The notes under the pieces: generated by a model
What the model saw: only the letters and a program-made list of their open reading frames with translations
Database searches by the model: none
Told to the model about the DNA's origin: nothing
Made by a program: the position numbers and the translations under genes
DNA from: a virus
Direction: 5' to 3' (one strand)
Virus record (IMG/VR): IMGVR_UViG_3300025652_000119
Span: 1 to 48,852 of that record
DNA length: 48,852 bases
Shown here: positions 37,053-44,042 of the stretch, piece after piece
How the letters are laid out: every line of letters starts with the position of its first letter
How positions within the stretch are numbered: the stretch's first letter is position 1

Positions 37053-37068
37053 ATTAATATTTTTTTAA

Positions 37069-37080
37069 AATTCGCGAATT
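37069..37080. promoter_or_regulatory. Palindrome at the predicted transcription start
   Basis: AATTCGCGAATT is a perfect 12-base palindrome between the -7 element (37087-37094) and the ATG at 37052, at about the place where transcription should start. It could be an operator or a 5' leader hairpin. Confidence 0.4.
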
Positions 37081-37086
37081 AAAAAA

Positions 37087-37116
37087 CAAAAGTAATAATT
37101 TAATGTTATCAAACAA
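37087..37116 (-). promoter_or_regulatory. Bacteroidetes-type promoter before decoration and portal genes
   Basis: On the minus strand TTG (37116-37114), 19 bases, then TACTTTTG (37094-37087) fit TTG-N19-TAnnTTTG. The first downstream ATG is 35 bases away. Spacing equals that of the scaffold promoter at 33674-33703. Confidence 0.72.
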
Positions 37117-37121
37117 ATAAT

Positions 37122-37139
37122 AATCTATAAAATTAGATT
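37122..37139 (-). terminator. Weak hairpin after terminase gene
   Basis: AATCTA (37122-37127) pairs with TAGATT (37134-37139) around six bases, 20 bases after the terminase stop and just upstream of the promoter TTG. It is AT-only apart from one G-C pair and so would be weak; it parallels the stem-loop at 33701-33724. Confidence 0.4.
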
Positions 37140-37154
37140 TTTAGTTTTTGATTT

Positions 37155-37166
37155 TATAGCTAAAAC
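37155..37166 (-). repeat. Upstream 12-base element GTTTTAGCTATA, copy 2
   Basis: Second copy of the element at 33743-33754, overlapping the terminase stop codon (TTTTAG) and lying 38 bases upstream of the TTG of the promoter. The match of both sequence and distance supports a regulatory role. Confidence 0.5.
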
Positions 37167-39277
37167 CTTGTTTTTCTTTTTGAAAATAAAGATTTACTCC
37201 AAAAACTTTGGTCGTATATAGTAGTAACTTTAGTTTCTTTAGCTACTTTTATTTTTTTCACTTCTTGTAAATGATACACAACCATCATAAATGCCATAAC
37301 CCTATCAAAGTTTCCTGTATCATTATAAGCTATTAGTTCTTTTAATAAAGGTATACTTCGTATTTTATGTAAATTTAATAATCCTTCTGTACCGTAATCT
37401 TCTAACAACCACATTTTAATTAGTTCTTCTCCATAGTCTTTTAAAGGTTTAGACATATGCATACCTTTACCTCTATTTACTCTACTATTCTGAACAACAT
37501 CTTTTATAATTTCTGGTTGATCAAGTAAAAGATGCGTTTGGTTTTTATACTCTAAATACTGATACATACCTTTACGTTCGTTTTCGTACAAGCATTTAGC
37601 GTTATAAAACAAAAGCAATCTTCTAACTTTCTCGTAATATTGATTAGCAGTGTCTGGTCTACCAGTGTATTCTGCCACAATACGATTTGTAAGTTTGTTT
37701 ATAATAATAGTAGATCCTAAAGAAGATGTAGTAGAATCATCATGATCGTAAGGATCTGTACCTGCAAGATACATACCATAAGGTATTTTTCCTTCACTAT
37801 CTTCATAAGGCATTTCGTATATCACTACACATCCAGCTAAATCATCACTACCTCTAAGTGGAAAATCTACAATAGGAGATAATTTAGCATTTGGTTTCCA
37901 TGCTATTTTGTTACTCTCTGATTCTACATAAAGATCTCCTACGTAATCATGATTTCTTTCTTTATTAGTGGCTTCTAATTCTGCTAGCCTAGATAACAAA
38001 TCTGCTACAGGAAACAAGTTACCTGTGCGCGTAAGGAATACTTCTGAAGGCACAAGAGGTCTGTTTTGTAGTTCTGCATCTAAAGCACTTCTAGAGTTTT
38101 TACTTTTCTTTAGTTTTTCTCTAAACTCGTCTAAATATTCTTTTGCAGGCTGTTCTTGTGTGTTTCCATTATTATCTTTAAATTGATTTAACCCTCTGTA
38201 AGCAGGTACAAAATAAGATATTTTACCTTTATCTTCCCACTCATCATTAAAAGAAATCATATCGTAAACATCTGGATTGTAAAACATATCTCTTGCATCT
38301 ACAGTACCTCCACCTTCCATATCACCACCTGTACCCAAGTACATACAGCTTCCAAACTTGTATGCACCGTTTTTCATACATTCTACAGATGCTTCGTGCG
38401 AGGCTTTAAGATTGCTAAACATACCAATCTCCTCCATCACCATTACAGCAGGACGAGTACCATTGGCAGCAAATGCATTGTCTTTAAAGGTACGATGCTT
38501 AATCTTAGATTTACTACCCATAACTTTCCAGGTACCACCAAGTTTCTTTTTATATTCTGCAATAACTTCTTTCCCAGAGTACCAACTACCGCTGTACTGC
38601 TTAGAGAAAGGAGAGGGAAAAAATTTGTCTCCAAGTTCAATACCGCCAGGTAAATTATCCAATCCAAATTGTGTCTTTTTTAATATATCTCCTGAGTATT
38701 TAGCATCCCCTGCTCCTGCTACAATTTCTGTAGAAGGAGGGTTACCAATATCTTCAGGTTTATATGATTTTGCTCCATCAAATACAAACTCGTGCCCAAT
38801 AACTCCTCCTGCAACAGAATAAGATTTACCAAACCCACGACTCCCCATCATCATAAAATTTTTAGCTTCATTCTCCCAAAGAGGTGCTCCCATATTCTTT
38901 TTATGTGTTCTGCGCATGTATTCTGCTGCAGGCACATAATTTGGCTTATCTATAAAATCTCTGTTACATGTAAACTCTTTATCATCTTCAAACCCAGAAA
39001 AACCCCTAGCCTCACACCAGTTGTAAAAAAACTCCCACTCAAGATCTCTAAGAAATGGTTTACCAGGAGTTTTAGTTTTAGAATGTGCAGTTTTGTTTAA
39101 TAAAATTGTCCAGAAGTTTACATAAAAATATAAATTACCTGGCATCCATACACCGCTAACCCAATACCCTTCAATACACCTTTTCTTTTCTTCTCGCCAA
39201 AATAATAAGTATTCTTCGCTTGCAGGATGAAATTGAGGTATCTCTTTAAGTAAAAAAGCAGCTTTGTTAACAATCAT
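37160..39277 (-). CDS. terL: Terminase large subunit
   Basis: The 705-residue protein has the Walker A motif GSRGFGKS (145-152), the Walker B stretch VMVMEEIG (278-285) and a nuclease-type segment AGTDPYDHDDSTTSSLG near 510. The N-terminus EYLLFWREEKKRCIEGYWV, VWMPGNLYFYVNF is typical of crAss-like terminases. The enzyme cuts and pumps DNA into the prohead through the portal. Size is normal. Its start overlaps the end of the putative small terminase gene by four bases. Its stop lies inside the GTTTTAGCTATA element that precedes the next promoter. Confidence 0.9.
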   Translation of the reverse strand: MIVNKAAFLLKEIPQFHPASEEYLLFWREEKKRCIEGYWVSGVWMPGNLYFYVNFWTILLNKTAHSKTKTPGKPFLRDLEWEFFYNWCEARGFSGFEDDKEFTCNRDFIDKPNYVPAAEYMRRTHKKNMGAPLWENEAKNFMMMGSRGFGKSYSVAGGVIGHEFVFDGAKSYKPEDIGNPPSTEIVAGAGDAKYSGDILKKTQFGLDNLPGGIELGDKFFPSPFSKQYSGSWYSGKEVIAEYKKKLGGTWKVMGSKSKIKHRTFKDNAFAANGTRPAVMVMEEIGMFSNLKASHEASVECMKNGAYKFGSCMYLGTGGDMEGGGTVDARDMFYNPDVYDMISFNDEWEDKGKISYFVPAYRGLNQFKDNNGNTQEQPAKEYLDEFREKLKKSKNSRSALDAELQNRPLVPSEVFLTRTGNLFPVADLLSRLAELEATNKERNHDYVGDLYVESESNKIAWKPNAKLSPIVDFPLRGSDDLAGCVVIYEMPYEDSEGKIPYGMYLAGTDPYDHDDSTTSSLGSTIIINKLTNRIVAEYTGRPDTANQYYEKVRRLLLFYNAKCLYENERKGMYQYLEYKNQTHLLLDQPEIIKDVVQNSRVNRGKGMHMSKPLKDYGEELIKMWLLEDYGTEGLLNLHKIRSIPLLKELIAYNDTGNFDRVMAFMMVVYHLQEVKKIKVAKETKVTTIYDQSFWSKSLFSKRKTRF

Positions 39278-39795
39278 ATTAATCCTTTTTCAGAAGCCGA
39301 CTCTTCACCTCCACCTTTAGTAGAGCCTTCGTTAGTTTCTTTATCAACTAGTTTTAAAAGACGTTCATAGTCTTCAAAAAGTTTAACATTAGTTTTAAGA
39401 AGCCCTTCTATTGTATCTGCATTTTCTTCGTATGTAAGCAGATCTAAATATCTTGTTTTTTCGTCCATCTTTTTATTCCAAACTAAAAGTTGCCTTTTAG
39501 CAGGAGTTATAAGAGATGACTCGTAAAACTGCATTGCTTCTTTGTATTTATCCCAATCAAACTTTACATCTTTAAGAAAATCCTTACTAATTATATCTTT
39601 TCTTGTAGGAAAAGATATGTTAGCAAATTTAGAATCAGGATCTACCAAAAGCGCAATAGCCCACATTATCTGTGAGCTTTTGCTTTTTGTTTTGCTTTTA
39701 TCTTCTCTATAGATAGAAGCAAACTCTTGGGGGATTTGTAATTGTGGGTGTAATTTCCAAAAGTTTTTGTCAATGTCAAATCCTTCTAGTATCAT
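39274..39795 (-). CDS. Putative terminase small subunit
   Basis: The 173-residue mainly helical protein (PTRKDIISKDFLKDVKFDWDK, LTYEENADTIEGLLKTNVKL) has a disordered Gly/Glu/Ser tail. It lies directly upstream of and overlaps terL by four bases, the usual position of a small terminase. No clear helix-turn-helix motif is visible. The call comes mostly from place and size; crAss-like phages lack a well-recognised small subunit. Confidence 0.45.
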   Translation of the reverse strand: MILEGFDIDKNFWKLHPQLQIPQEFASIYREDKSKTKSKSSQIMWAIALLVDPDSKFANISFPTRKDIISKDFLKDVKFDWDKYKEAMQFYESSLITPAKRQLLVWNKKMDEKTRYLDLLTYEENADTIEGLLKTNVKLFEDYERLLKLVDKETNEGSTKGGGEESASEKGLI

Positions 39796-40091
39796 TTTAC
39801 AATACCTAATACATCAAACATATTCATTTGGAAATACTCTATCTCGTCTATCATAACCATAAAGCCTTGGCCTTTAGGTATTACAGTGTCTCCAATTTTT
39901 ACATTTTTAACCTCTTGGCTAACTGCTACAACTTTAGCATGCCCGTCTCTTTTACTTTCCTCTTCTTTTAACATTTGTTGAGATTTAATAATCCCACTTT
40001 TTGTCTCTTTCTCTACTGAAGGCATTTCCACTACAATGTGGTTTCCTAAAGGTTCGTATTTAATCATGTTTACCATTTGTTTAGTGGACAA
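39792..40091 (-). CDS. GroES-like co-chaperonin (Cpn10)
   Basis: The 99-residue protein matches the Cpn10 plan: YEPLGNHIVVEMP, the mobile-loop region KETKSGIIKSQQ, GHAKVVAVSQ, VKIGDTVIPKG and a C-terminal EIEYFQMNMFDVLGIV. Such phage proteins (T4 gp31 type) replace host GroES on GroEL to fold the phage capsid protein. The loop has SGII in place of the GGIVL-type host loop. An internal Met at residue 6 may be the real start, reducing overlap with the upstream gene from 22 to 7 bases. The gene overlaps the putative small terminase by four bases, inside the packaging operon. Confidence 0.75.
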   Translation of the reverse strand: MSTKQMVNMIKYEPLGNHIVVEMPSVEKETKSGIIKSQQMLKEEESKRDGHAKVVAVSQEVKNVKIGDTVIPKGQGFMVMIDEIEYFQMNMFDVLGIVK

Positions 40092-40321
40092 TGTGATTTC
40101 ATTGACCTTGTTTTAGCAACTAACGGACACCCGCATTTTGCACACTTACTTTTAACGTTAAATTCGCATTCCCCGCATATAGCAACTCTTGCTTTTGCAA
40201 TTTGCTCTACATGTTCGTTAGGAAATACTACATTCTTCCATCCATCAAATATTTCGCTAACTTTTGCAGCTGCAGAAGTAACTAAATCTTTGTTTGTTTT
40301 AGGATTTTTCTTTTTTTCCAT
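40070..40321 (-). CDS. Zinc-ribbon protein, 83 residues
   Basis: The protein has cysteines at 49, 52, 60, 63, 65 and 78 (ICGECEFNVKSKCAKCGCPL, then SHCPLNKW), a zinc-ribbon family common in phages of Bacteroidetes. The first 45 residues are helical. It overlaps the co-chaperonin gene by up to 22 bases. No function is established; nucleic-acid or protein contact through zinc is usual. Confidence 0.6.
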   Translation of the reverse strand: MEKKKNPKTNKDLVTSAAAKVSEIFDGWKNVVFPNEHVEQIAKARVAICGECEFNVKSKCAKCGCPLVAKTRSMKSHCPLNKW

Positions 40322-40505
40322 TTTTATAATATTTAAATCTGTTCTTTTTTACTGCGAACATTCCTATGTGTTTAGCTCGCACTGTTTCAAAATTACCTTG
40401 CTCTATAGTGTCTTTTAAAAGTTTAAATTGAGATTTTACTATTAGATCAATCTTAAACTCACTAATACTATATTTTTTAGCTAGTTTCTTTATTATTTTG
40501 TCCAC
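40299..40505 (-). CDS. Short HU/IHF-like DNA-binding protein
   Basis: The 68-residue protein reads YSISEFKIDLIVKSQFKLL, then GNFETVRAKHIGMFAVKKNR. This helix pair followed by a G-x-F-x-V strand matches the core of HU/IHF proteins, but the chain ends where the DNA-grasping arms would begin. It is common in Bacteroidetes phage genomes. It is rich in Lys and likely binds DNA as a dimer. It overlaps both neighbours by 13-23 bases. Confidence 0.5.
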   Translation of the reverse strand: MDKIIKKLAKKYSISEFKIDLIVKSQFKLLKDTIEQGNFETVRAKHIGMFAVKKNRFKYYKNGKKEKS

Positions 40506-40840
40506 GATAACTTATAAGTTATTTCTATTCCTTCAGTTGTAATACTTTTTAAAATACTAGGATTTATAGCTTTGTCAATAATCATTTTCTTTTTTCGTAA
40601 CATAGTAATATGATTATTAAAAGAAGCTTCAGACATGTTTATTTGTTTTCTAACTAACTTTCTTACAGGAGTAGAAAATAAAGTTTTATCTATATTTTTA
40701 TTTTCTTTGTTAGATTGCCATATAGCTAGAAAGCTAGAAAGTACTTCAATCTCTTTATCCTTTAGTTTTAGTATAGGATTAAGAATTTGTAAATACGCCT
40801 TCATAGATTTTGGTATGTCAGATTTAATAGGTATTATCAT
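40493..40840 (-). CDS. Winged-helix type DNA-binding protein
   Basis: The 115-residue protein has a helical N-terminus (PKSMKAYLQILNPILKLKDK) and a winged-helix-like core (STPVRKLVRKQINMSEASFNNHITMLRKKKMI), in which the SEASFNNHITMLRKK helix looks like a recognition helix. Proteins of this type occur in many crAss-like genomes and are taken to be replication or transcription factors. It is a candidate regulator of late genes, an inference from place. Confidence 0.55.
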   Translation of the reverse strand: MIIPIKSDIPKSMKAYLQILNPILKLKDKEIEVLSSFLAIWQSNKENKNIDKTLFSTPVRKLVRKQINMSEASFNNHITMLRKKKMIIDKAINPSILKSITTEGIEITYKLSWTK

Positions 40841-41103
40841 AATTCTATTTCAGGAAATAAAACATCTGCTTTGTTTTTATCAATAACAGAGATAGATGCT
40901 TTAACATATCTTGCTACATCGCGTGCTTCTAATCTTTCTTCTTGATTAGAATCTATTCCTAACTTTGATTGCGCTTTAGCATTCATATGAAGTAGTTTAT
41001 CTATTTGGTATAAATTAGTGTACTTTTCTAAACAATTAGAACATAGTTTAGAATTTAAAGAAAACTTAAAATGTTTTCTCACTGCTTTTTCAATAACGTC
41101 CAT
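40837..41103 (-). CDS. Hypothetical protein, 88 residues
   Basis: Unrecognised. It is helical and charged with a CSNC pair near 21-24 and an ARDVARYVKASISVIDKN segment. It overlaps the winged-helix gene by four bases, so the two are translated together. Nothing indicates a membrane or catalytic role. Confidence 0.5.
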   Translation of the reverse strand: MDVIEKAVRKHFKFSLNSKLCSNCLEKYTNLYQIDKLLHMNAKAQSKLGIDSNQEERLEARDVARYVKASISVIDKNKADVLFPEIEL

Positions 41104-41105
41104 AT

Positions 41106-41324
41106 TTAAGAATATCTATTACTGTTAAATTTACCAGCTATAGTACCGTTAGGCTTTTTAATAATACCTCCAAAGCCTCCGCCTTTAACTCGTATCTCTT
41201 TCATATATTTATCGCAACAAATTGCTTCAGGACATACAACTTCTCCGTCCACTATTTTCATAGTATGAGTTCCAAGCTCTAAGTCTTTATTACAATCTGT
41301 ATCAACGCATTCAAATCTTGTCAT
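41106..41324 (-). CDS. Small zinc-ribbon-like protein, 72 residues
   Basis: Cysteines at 6, 11, 31, 36 and 37 (FECVDTDC, VVCPEAICC) suggest a zinc-binding ribbon; the tail GGGFGGIIKKPNGTI is flexible. Short proteins with this plan are frequent in Bacteroidetes phages. It lies two bases upstream of the 88-residue gene. Confidence 0.5.
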   Translation of the reverse strand: MTRFECVDTDCNKDLELGTHTMKIVDGEVVCPEAICCDKYMKEIRVKGGGFGGIIKKPNGTIAGKFNSNRYS

Positions 41325-41342
41325 GCGACAAATATAATAAAA

Positions 41343-42083
41343 TTAATTATAATCTAACATATCTTGCACTTCTTTTCTGTAGTCAGCGCACTTTATAAGC
41401 TTATACGTGTCATTTTTTTCATTGAACCATACAATAAAACAATCTTTTATTTTAAGATCTGTTTCGTGCTCTATGATGTATTTGTATGTAGATAATTGTA
41501 GGGAGTAAGTGTTGAATTCACACTCGTCTAGGTGGGAAACAGGTTCAAGCATTTTATTCTTAAACTTGCTTTTGTAATTTAGCTTTTTGTTAGTCTTCCA
41601 GTCAAATATAACTAGAGCATCAAGCGTGTTAGAGTAATATAACTGATCAACCATACCGCATAGTCCAAGTTTTTCTGAGCCAACACATAGCTCTGAACTT
41701 ATAGGTACAAGATTGTCTTTTGATTCTTCGTAGAATTTTAAAAAGTGGGATTCGATAGTATCATATGCACTCATATCTATATCGAAGTCATATATTGTAT
41801 TAGGTAATATTTTATTATTAATGTAATTTTCAGCGTATGCATGAAACTTACTTCCTTTATTACATGCGCGTAAACTAATAGAATCCCACTTATCTAAAAT
41901 TTCTTGTCTTGTTTTACCTTCTTTGTTAGCAGTTTTATCTGCCCAGAACTCTTTTAGAAAAGGTTTTTTAAACTTGCTTATAAACGTGGTAACTGACGTA
42001 AGAGGTTTACCATTTAATGTATAGGTGTGCCCTTCTTCTGTAAATATAACGTTGTTAAACTTGTTCAGCTCCTTGAATATCAT
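41343..42083 (-). CDS. PD-(D/E)XK nuclease (RecB/Cas4-like)
   Basis: The 246-residue protein has the PD-(D/E)XK set: GSKFHAYAE (77-85), SELC with E131, MVDQLYY with D146, IFDWKTN with D161 and K163, and SLQLSTYKY with Q196 and Y200. This is the layout of RecB-type and phage exonucleases that degrade or resect double-stranded DNA. A replication, recombination or host-DNA degradation role is likely. It overlaps the MazG-like gene by 29 bases. Confidence 0.82.
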   Translation of the reverse strand: MIFKELNKFNNVIFTEEGHTYTLNGKPLTSVTTFISKFKKPFLKEFWADKTANKEGKTRQEILDKWDSISLRACNKGSKFHAYAENYINNKILPNTIYDFDIDMSAYDTIESHFLKFYEESKDNLVPISSELCVGSEKLGLCGMVDQLYYSNTLDALVIFDWKTNKKLNYKSKFKNKMLEPVSHLDECEFNTYSLQLSTYKYIIEHETDLKIKDCFIVWFNEKNDTYKLIKCADYRKEVQDMLDYN

Positions 42084-42264
42084 TTTCTTCTTCTTCGATT
42101 AGTTTTTCTAAATATACAGCTAAATCCATTGCTTCTTCTTGTGCATGTTTTAGCCATTGCAATTTAGTTAAATCTTTTCGATCCATTGTTGTCTTGTACT
42201 TCTTTTTTCCTAACTCAGCTCTTTGAGTTATCTTAGTACAAACCTTATATTCTATTGTACTCAT
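42055..42264 (-). CDS. MazG-like / dATP-dGTP pyrophosphohydrolase-like small protein
   Basis: The 69-residue protein has GKKKYKTTMDRKDLTKLQWL, then HAQEEAMDLAVYLEKLIEEE. The EExMDxAxYL core with an upstream KY...DR loop is seen in small phage MazG-like or dNTP pyrophosphatase-related proteins, in which the acidic residues bind magnesium. A role in altering the nucleotide pool is possible. Its ATG overlaps the stop of the upstream 55-residue gene as ATGA. Confidence 0.55.
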   Translation of the reverse strand: MSTIEYKVCTKITQRAELGKKKYKTTMDRKDLTKLQWLKHAQEEAMDLAVYLEKLIEEEENDIQGAEQV

Positions 42265-42428
42265 GATCCGCAGTTTTCACAATCTGGGTTATCAATACTG
42301 CAGGCTTCTGGTTGCTCTGCTTCTTCAAGATCTACAATCCAACTATCAAAAGTGTTGTTTTTTGATTCATCTGATTTTTTAATCGAGTCCTTTATAAACT
42401 CATCGTCAAAAATCTTTTTTTCTGCCAT
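42261..42428 (-). CDS. Small acidic protein, first gene of the leftward operon
   Basis: An ATG at 42428 opens a 55-residue frame (AEKKIFDDEFIKDSIKKSD, SWIVDLEEAEQPEACSID) ending in a CxxxxxxCENC cluster. Its stop overlaps the ATG of the MazG-like gene. The leader ATTAAATATTTATACT is AT-rich as in Bacteroidetes. It is acidic and small; an early inhibitor or a regulator could look like this, but nothing specific is known. Confidence 0.55.
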   Translation of the reverse strand: MAEKKIFDDEFIKDSIKKSDESKNNTFDSWIVDLEEAEQPEACSIDNPDCENCGS

Positions 42429-42472
42429 AGTATAAATATTTAATTGTTAAAAGAAAAGTGGCCAAAAGAAAA

Positions 42473-42619
42473 CCAAATTGAAACGCCACTAAATTTCAAT
42501 TGGGAAAGTCATTGCTGGTACAACTTTCAAACATCACTGCGAGGATAGGAGTTACCTGGTCCAACAGTCGTCCGCTATTTGTTTATCCTTTCGGTGGGTG
42601 ACTGAAGTTTTATTCTCGC
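42473..42619 (+). ncRNA. Candidate structured RNA in the divergent intergenic region
   Basis: Four helices can be drawn by eye. CCAA/TTGAAA (42473-42483, one bulged A) pairs with TTTCAATTGG (42494-42503). GAAAGT (42504-42509) pairs with ACTTTC (42523-42528). GCGAGGATA (42539-42547) pairs with TATTCTCGC (42611-42619), enclosing AGTTACC (42550-42556) paired with GGTGACT (42597-42603). The last two helices each have a G-U pair on the plus strand that would be A-C on the minus strand, so plus is favoured. AGGATA can instead pair with TATCCT (42584-42589), giving two exclusive folds. No gene lies in 42429-42875. It may be a leader, a small RNA or part of a replication origin. Confidence 0.45.
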
Positions 42620-42655
42620 GAAGGCAAACGTACAAAAAAAATTTTTATAAAAAAA

Positions 42656-42682
42656 AGATCCCCCTTATAAAAAGAGGGATCT
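42656..42682 (-). terminator. Minus-strand intrinsic terminator-like hairpin
   Basis: An 11-pair stem (42656-42666 with 42672-42682) has one imperfect pair that is G-U on the minus strand, and is followed on that strand by eight T bases. It would stop leftward transcription arriving from the right, shielding the divergent region. The plus side has no T tract. The flanks are extremely A/T rich. Confidence 0.65.
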
Positions 42683-42812
42683 AAACCAAAAAACAAATCA
42701 ATCGAAAACAATCAATCGAAAAAACACAGTGGCAATATACAATTTTATTTTTTTAAAAAAAAATTATCTATGGAAATGATGGAGTGTACCACTTAATTAA
42801 CAGCACCCCTTC

Positions 42813-42821
42813 TATCTTTTG
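42813..42821 (+). promoter_or_regulatory. Possible -7 promoter element for the isolated early gene
   Basis: TATCTTTTG fits TAN3TTTG, the flavobacterial -7 form, and would give a leader of about 45 bases to the ATG at 42876. No exact TTG lies 17-23 bases upstream (TTA is present), so the -33 half is poor. Confidence 0.4.
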
Positions 42822-42875
42822 CGGGCTAACACCCCCACAGTTGCAAATTACAAATTAATCCCTAAAACAAGTTTT

Positions 42876-43217
42876 ATGTCTCAATTTACAATTTACAAAA
42901 CTTCGGTTTCCCCTAAAGGAAACACCACAGTTGTCCTTATGGCCAACTCTACTGTTACCTTTGGAAACTTGCGCCTACAGTCGGTTGTCATGGACAACGC
43001 GTTCTGTTGGCACACTTTCCGCGGAAACCTCGAACAGTCGTTTACTCAACTCCAATCACAGAATGCTGTGATTGAAGTTGATTCACCACTAATTTCCGTC
43101 GCTGACGCTGACGGAAAAGGTGGTGGTAAACTCCTGCTCACACCTAACTCACACCTAAAGGTGTTCGTTAACGGTGAAGAGCAAACGATTGCAGTCGCTA
43201 GCGCTCCTGCATCGTAA
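42876..43217 (+). CDS. Isolated, distinctively coded 113-residue protein
   Basis: The ATG at 42876 follows an A-rich leader and begins MSQFTIYKTSVSPKGNTT. A longer frame from a TTG at 42819 exists but that TTG is in the probable promoter. The product is beta-like with Ser, Thr, Val and Asn, a GKGGGK loop and no cysteine cluster (one Cys). Codons are unusually rich in third-position C (TTC, GCC, ACC, GTC, CGC), unlike flanking genes, suggesting very high expression or recent transfer. It stands alone between a promoter and a strong terminator. A single-stranded DNA-binding or host-takeover protein would fit, but no family is recognised. Confidence 0.7.
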   Translation: MSQFTIYKTSVSPKGNTTVVLMANSTVTFGNLRLQSVVMDNAFCWHTFRGNLEQSFTQLQSQNAVIEVDSPLISVADADGKGGGKLLLTPNSHLKVFVNGEEQTIAVASAPAS

Positions 43218-43221
43218 TAAC

Positions 43222-43250
43222 AGAGCCCTAACGGGCTCTTTATTTTTTTG
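43222..43250 (+). terminator. Strong intrinsic terminator
   Basis: AGAGCCC (43222-43228) pairs perfectly with GGGCTCT (43233-43239) around TAAC, followed by TTATTTTTTT. It lies four bases after the stop of the 113-residue gene. Confidence 0.9.
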
Positions 43251-43400
43251 GTTGATCTCTTTTGACTACGATACGTTCATTGACGTGTTCCTGTTCAAAA
43301 GCCCACATATTCTCTTATAGTTCACTATCGTTCTAACCTAGTGCATTATAATATATAGCTAAAACAACAAATTAACAAATAAACACAAAAACAACAAATT

Positions 43401-43769
43401 ATGCGAAACACTAAAAACCAAGAAATCTACAATGTTGTAGAGAAAATCTCAAAAAGCCCAGAATTTACATCAATAAGATACAATTCTCACGATGATCCAT
43501 CAGAAATCATCAATCTATTAAGACAACATGTATCTACATTACTAGGTGTAATTCACAACCAAAATCAAGACTACAAAGAATTGAGAGAAGTAACTAACAT
43601 GTTACAAAAAATCGAAAAGGCTAAGGCAAGATTTGTAGAAAGAGCAATAGACTCTACTACAAAAGAAGATTACCACGATATTATGCCTTATGGCTTAAGA
43701 AATAGAGACATAGTAAAAATAGAAAGTAAATCTTCTAGAAAAGTAGGTAAAATAGATTTAGATAGCTAA
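43401..43769 (+). CDS. Hypothetical protein, 122 residues
   Basis: The ATG follows a long A/C-rich leader (ACAAAAACAACAAATT) typical of Bacteroidetes starts. The protein is helical and charged (EIINLLRQHVSTLLGVIHNQ, LREVTNMLQKIEKAKARFVE) with a basic tail. It is the first of four overlapping small genes before the non-coding region. The 150 bases between it and the terminator upstream hold no clear promoter. Confidence 0.6.
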   Translation: MRNTKNQEIYNVVEKISKSPEFTSIRYNSHDDPSEIINLLRQHVSTLLGVIHNQNQDYKELREVTNMLQKIEKAKARFVERAIDSTTKEDYHDIMPYGLRNRDIVKIESKSSRKVGKIDLDS

Positions 43770-43897
43770 TGTTCTTTGAAGATGCACAATTTGCTTGGGA
43801 CTTATACAATATAAGTCCTGAGCTAACGTGTACTTGTGATGAAGTACACACTTGCCAACAATGTCATGAAGAAACTAAAAAAGAAACCAAGATATAA
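43769..43897 (+). CDS. Tiny cysteine-rich protein, 42 residues
   Basis: The ATG at 43769 overlaps the preceding stop as TAATG. The 42-residue product has ELTCTCDEVHTCQQCHEE, a CxC...CxxCH set suited to bind one zinc ion. It overlaps the next small frame by 32 bases. The coupling and the cysteine arrangement support it as real. Confidence 0.5.
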   Translation: MFFEDAQFAWDLYNISPELTCTCDEVHTCQQCHEETKKETKI

Positions 43898-44042
43898 CAT
43901 AGACTCAGTAAATAAACTCATTAAAGACTTTAAACTAAAAAGTAAAACAAATCCATTTAGAAATTATGAAAAAACTAACAACTCCAGAGAAAATCCAAGA
44001 ACAGATCTTAAAGACATTCCAAGAAAAGAAAGAGCATTTTAA
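43866..44042 (+). CDS. Small basic protein, 58 residues
   Basis: From an ATG at 43866 a frame encodes KKLKKKPRYNIDSVNKLI and a Lys/Asn/Arg-rich tail. An in-frame ATG at 43836 is also possible but lies deeper inside the preceding gene. It overlaps the next gene by 77 bases in another frame, more than normal here, so it is either a real overlapping gene or a decayed one. Confidence 0.4.
   Translation: MKKLKKKPRYNIDSVNKLIKDFKLKSKTNPFRNYEKTNNSRENPRTDLKDIPRKERAF

Noticed and set aside
38358-38822. Plus-strand frame of 154 codons
   Set aside because: It lies entirely antisense to the terminase gene, whose Walker motifs are clear. The composition is a mirror of that gene, with no start context or neighbours.
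42819-42875. Earlier TTG start for the 113-residue gene
   Set aside because: The TTG is within a probable -7 promoter element, and the ATG at 42876 has an A-rich leader.
43354-43365. Third copy of TATAGCTAAAAC as a promoter box
   Set aside because: Downstream on the minus strand there is no TTG-N19-TAnnTTTG at the usual distance, and no minus-strand gene follows. Probably chance in AT-rich DNA.
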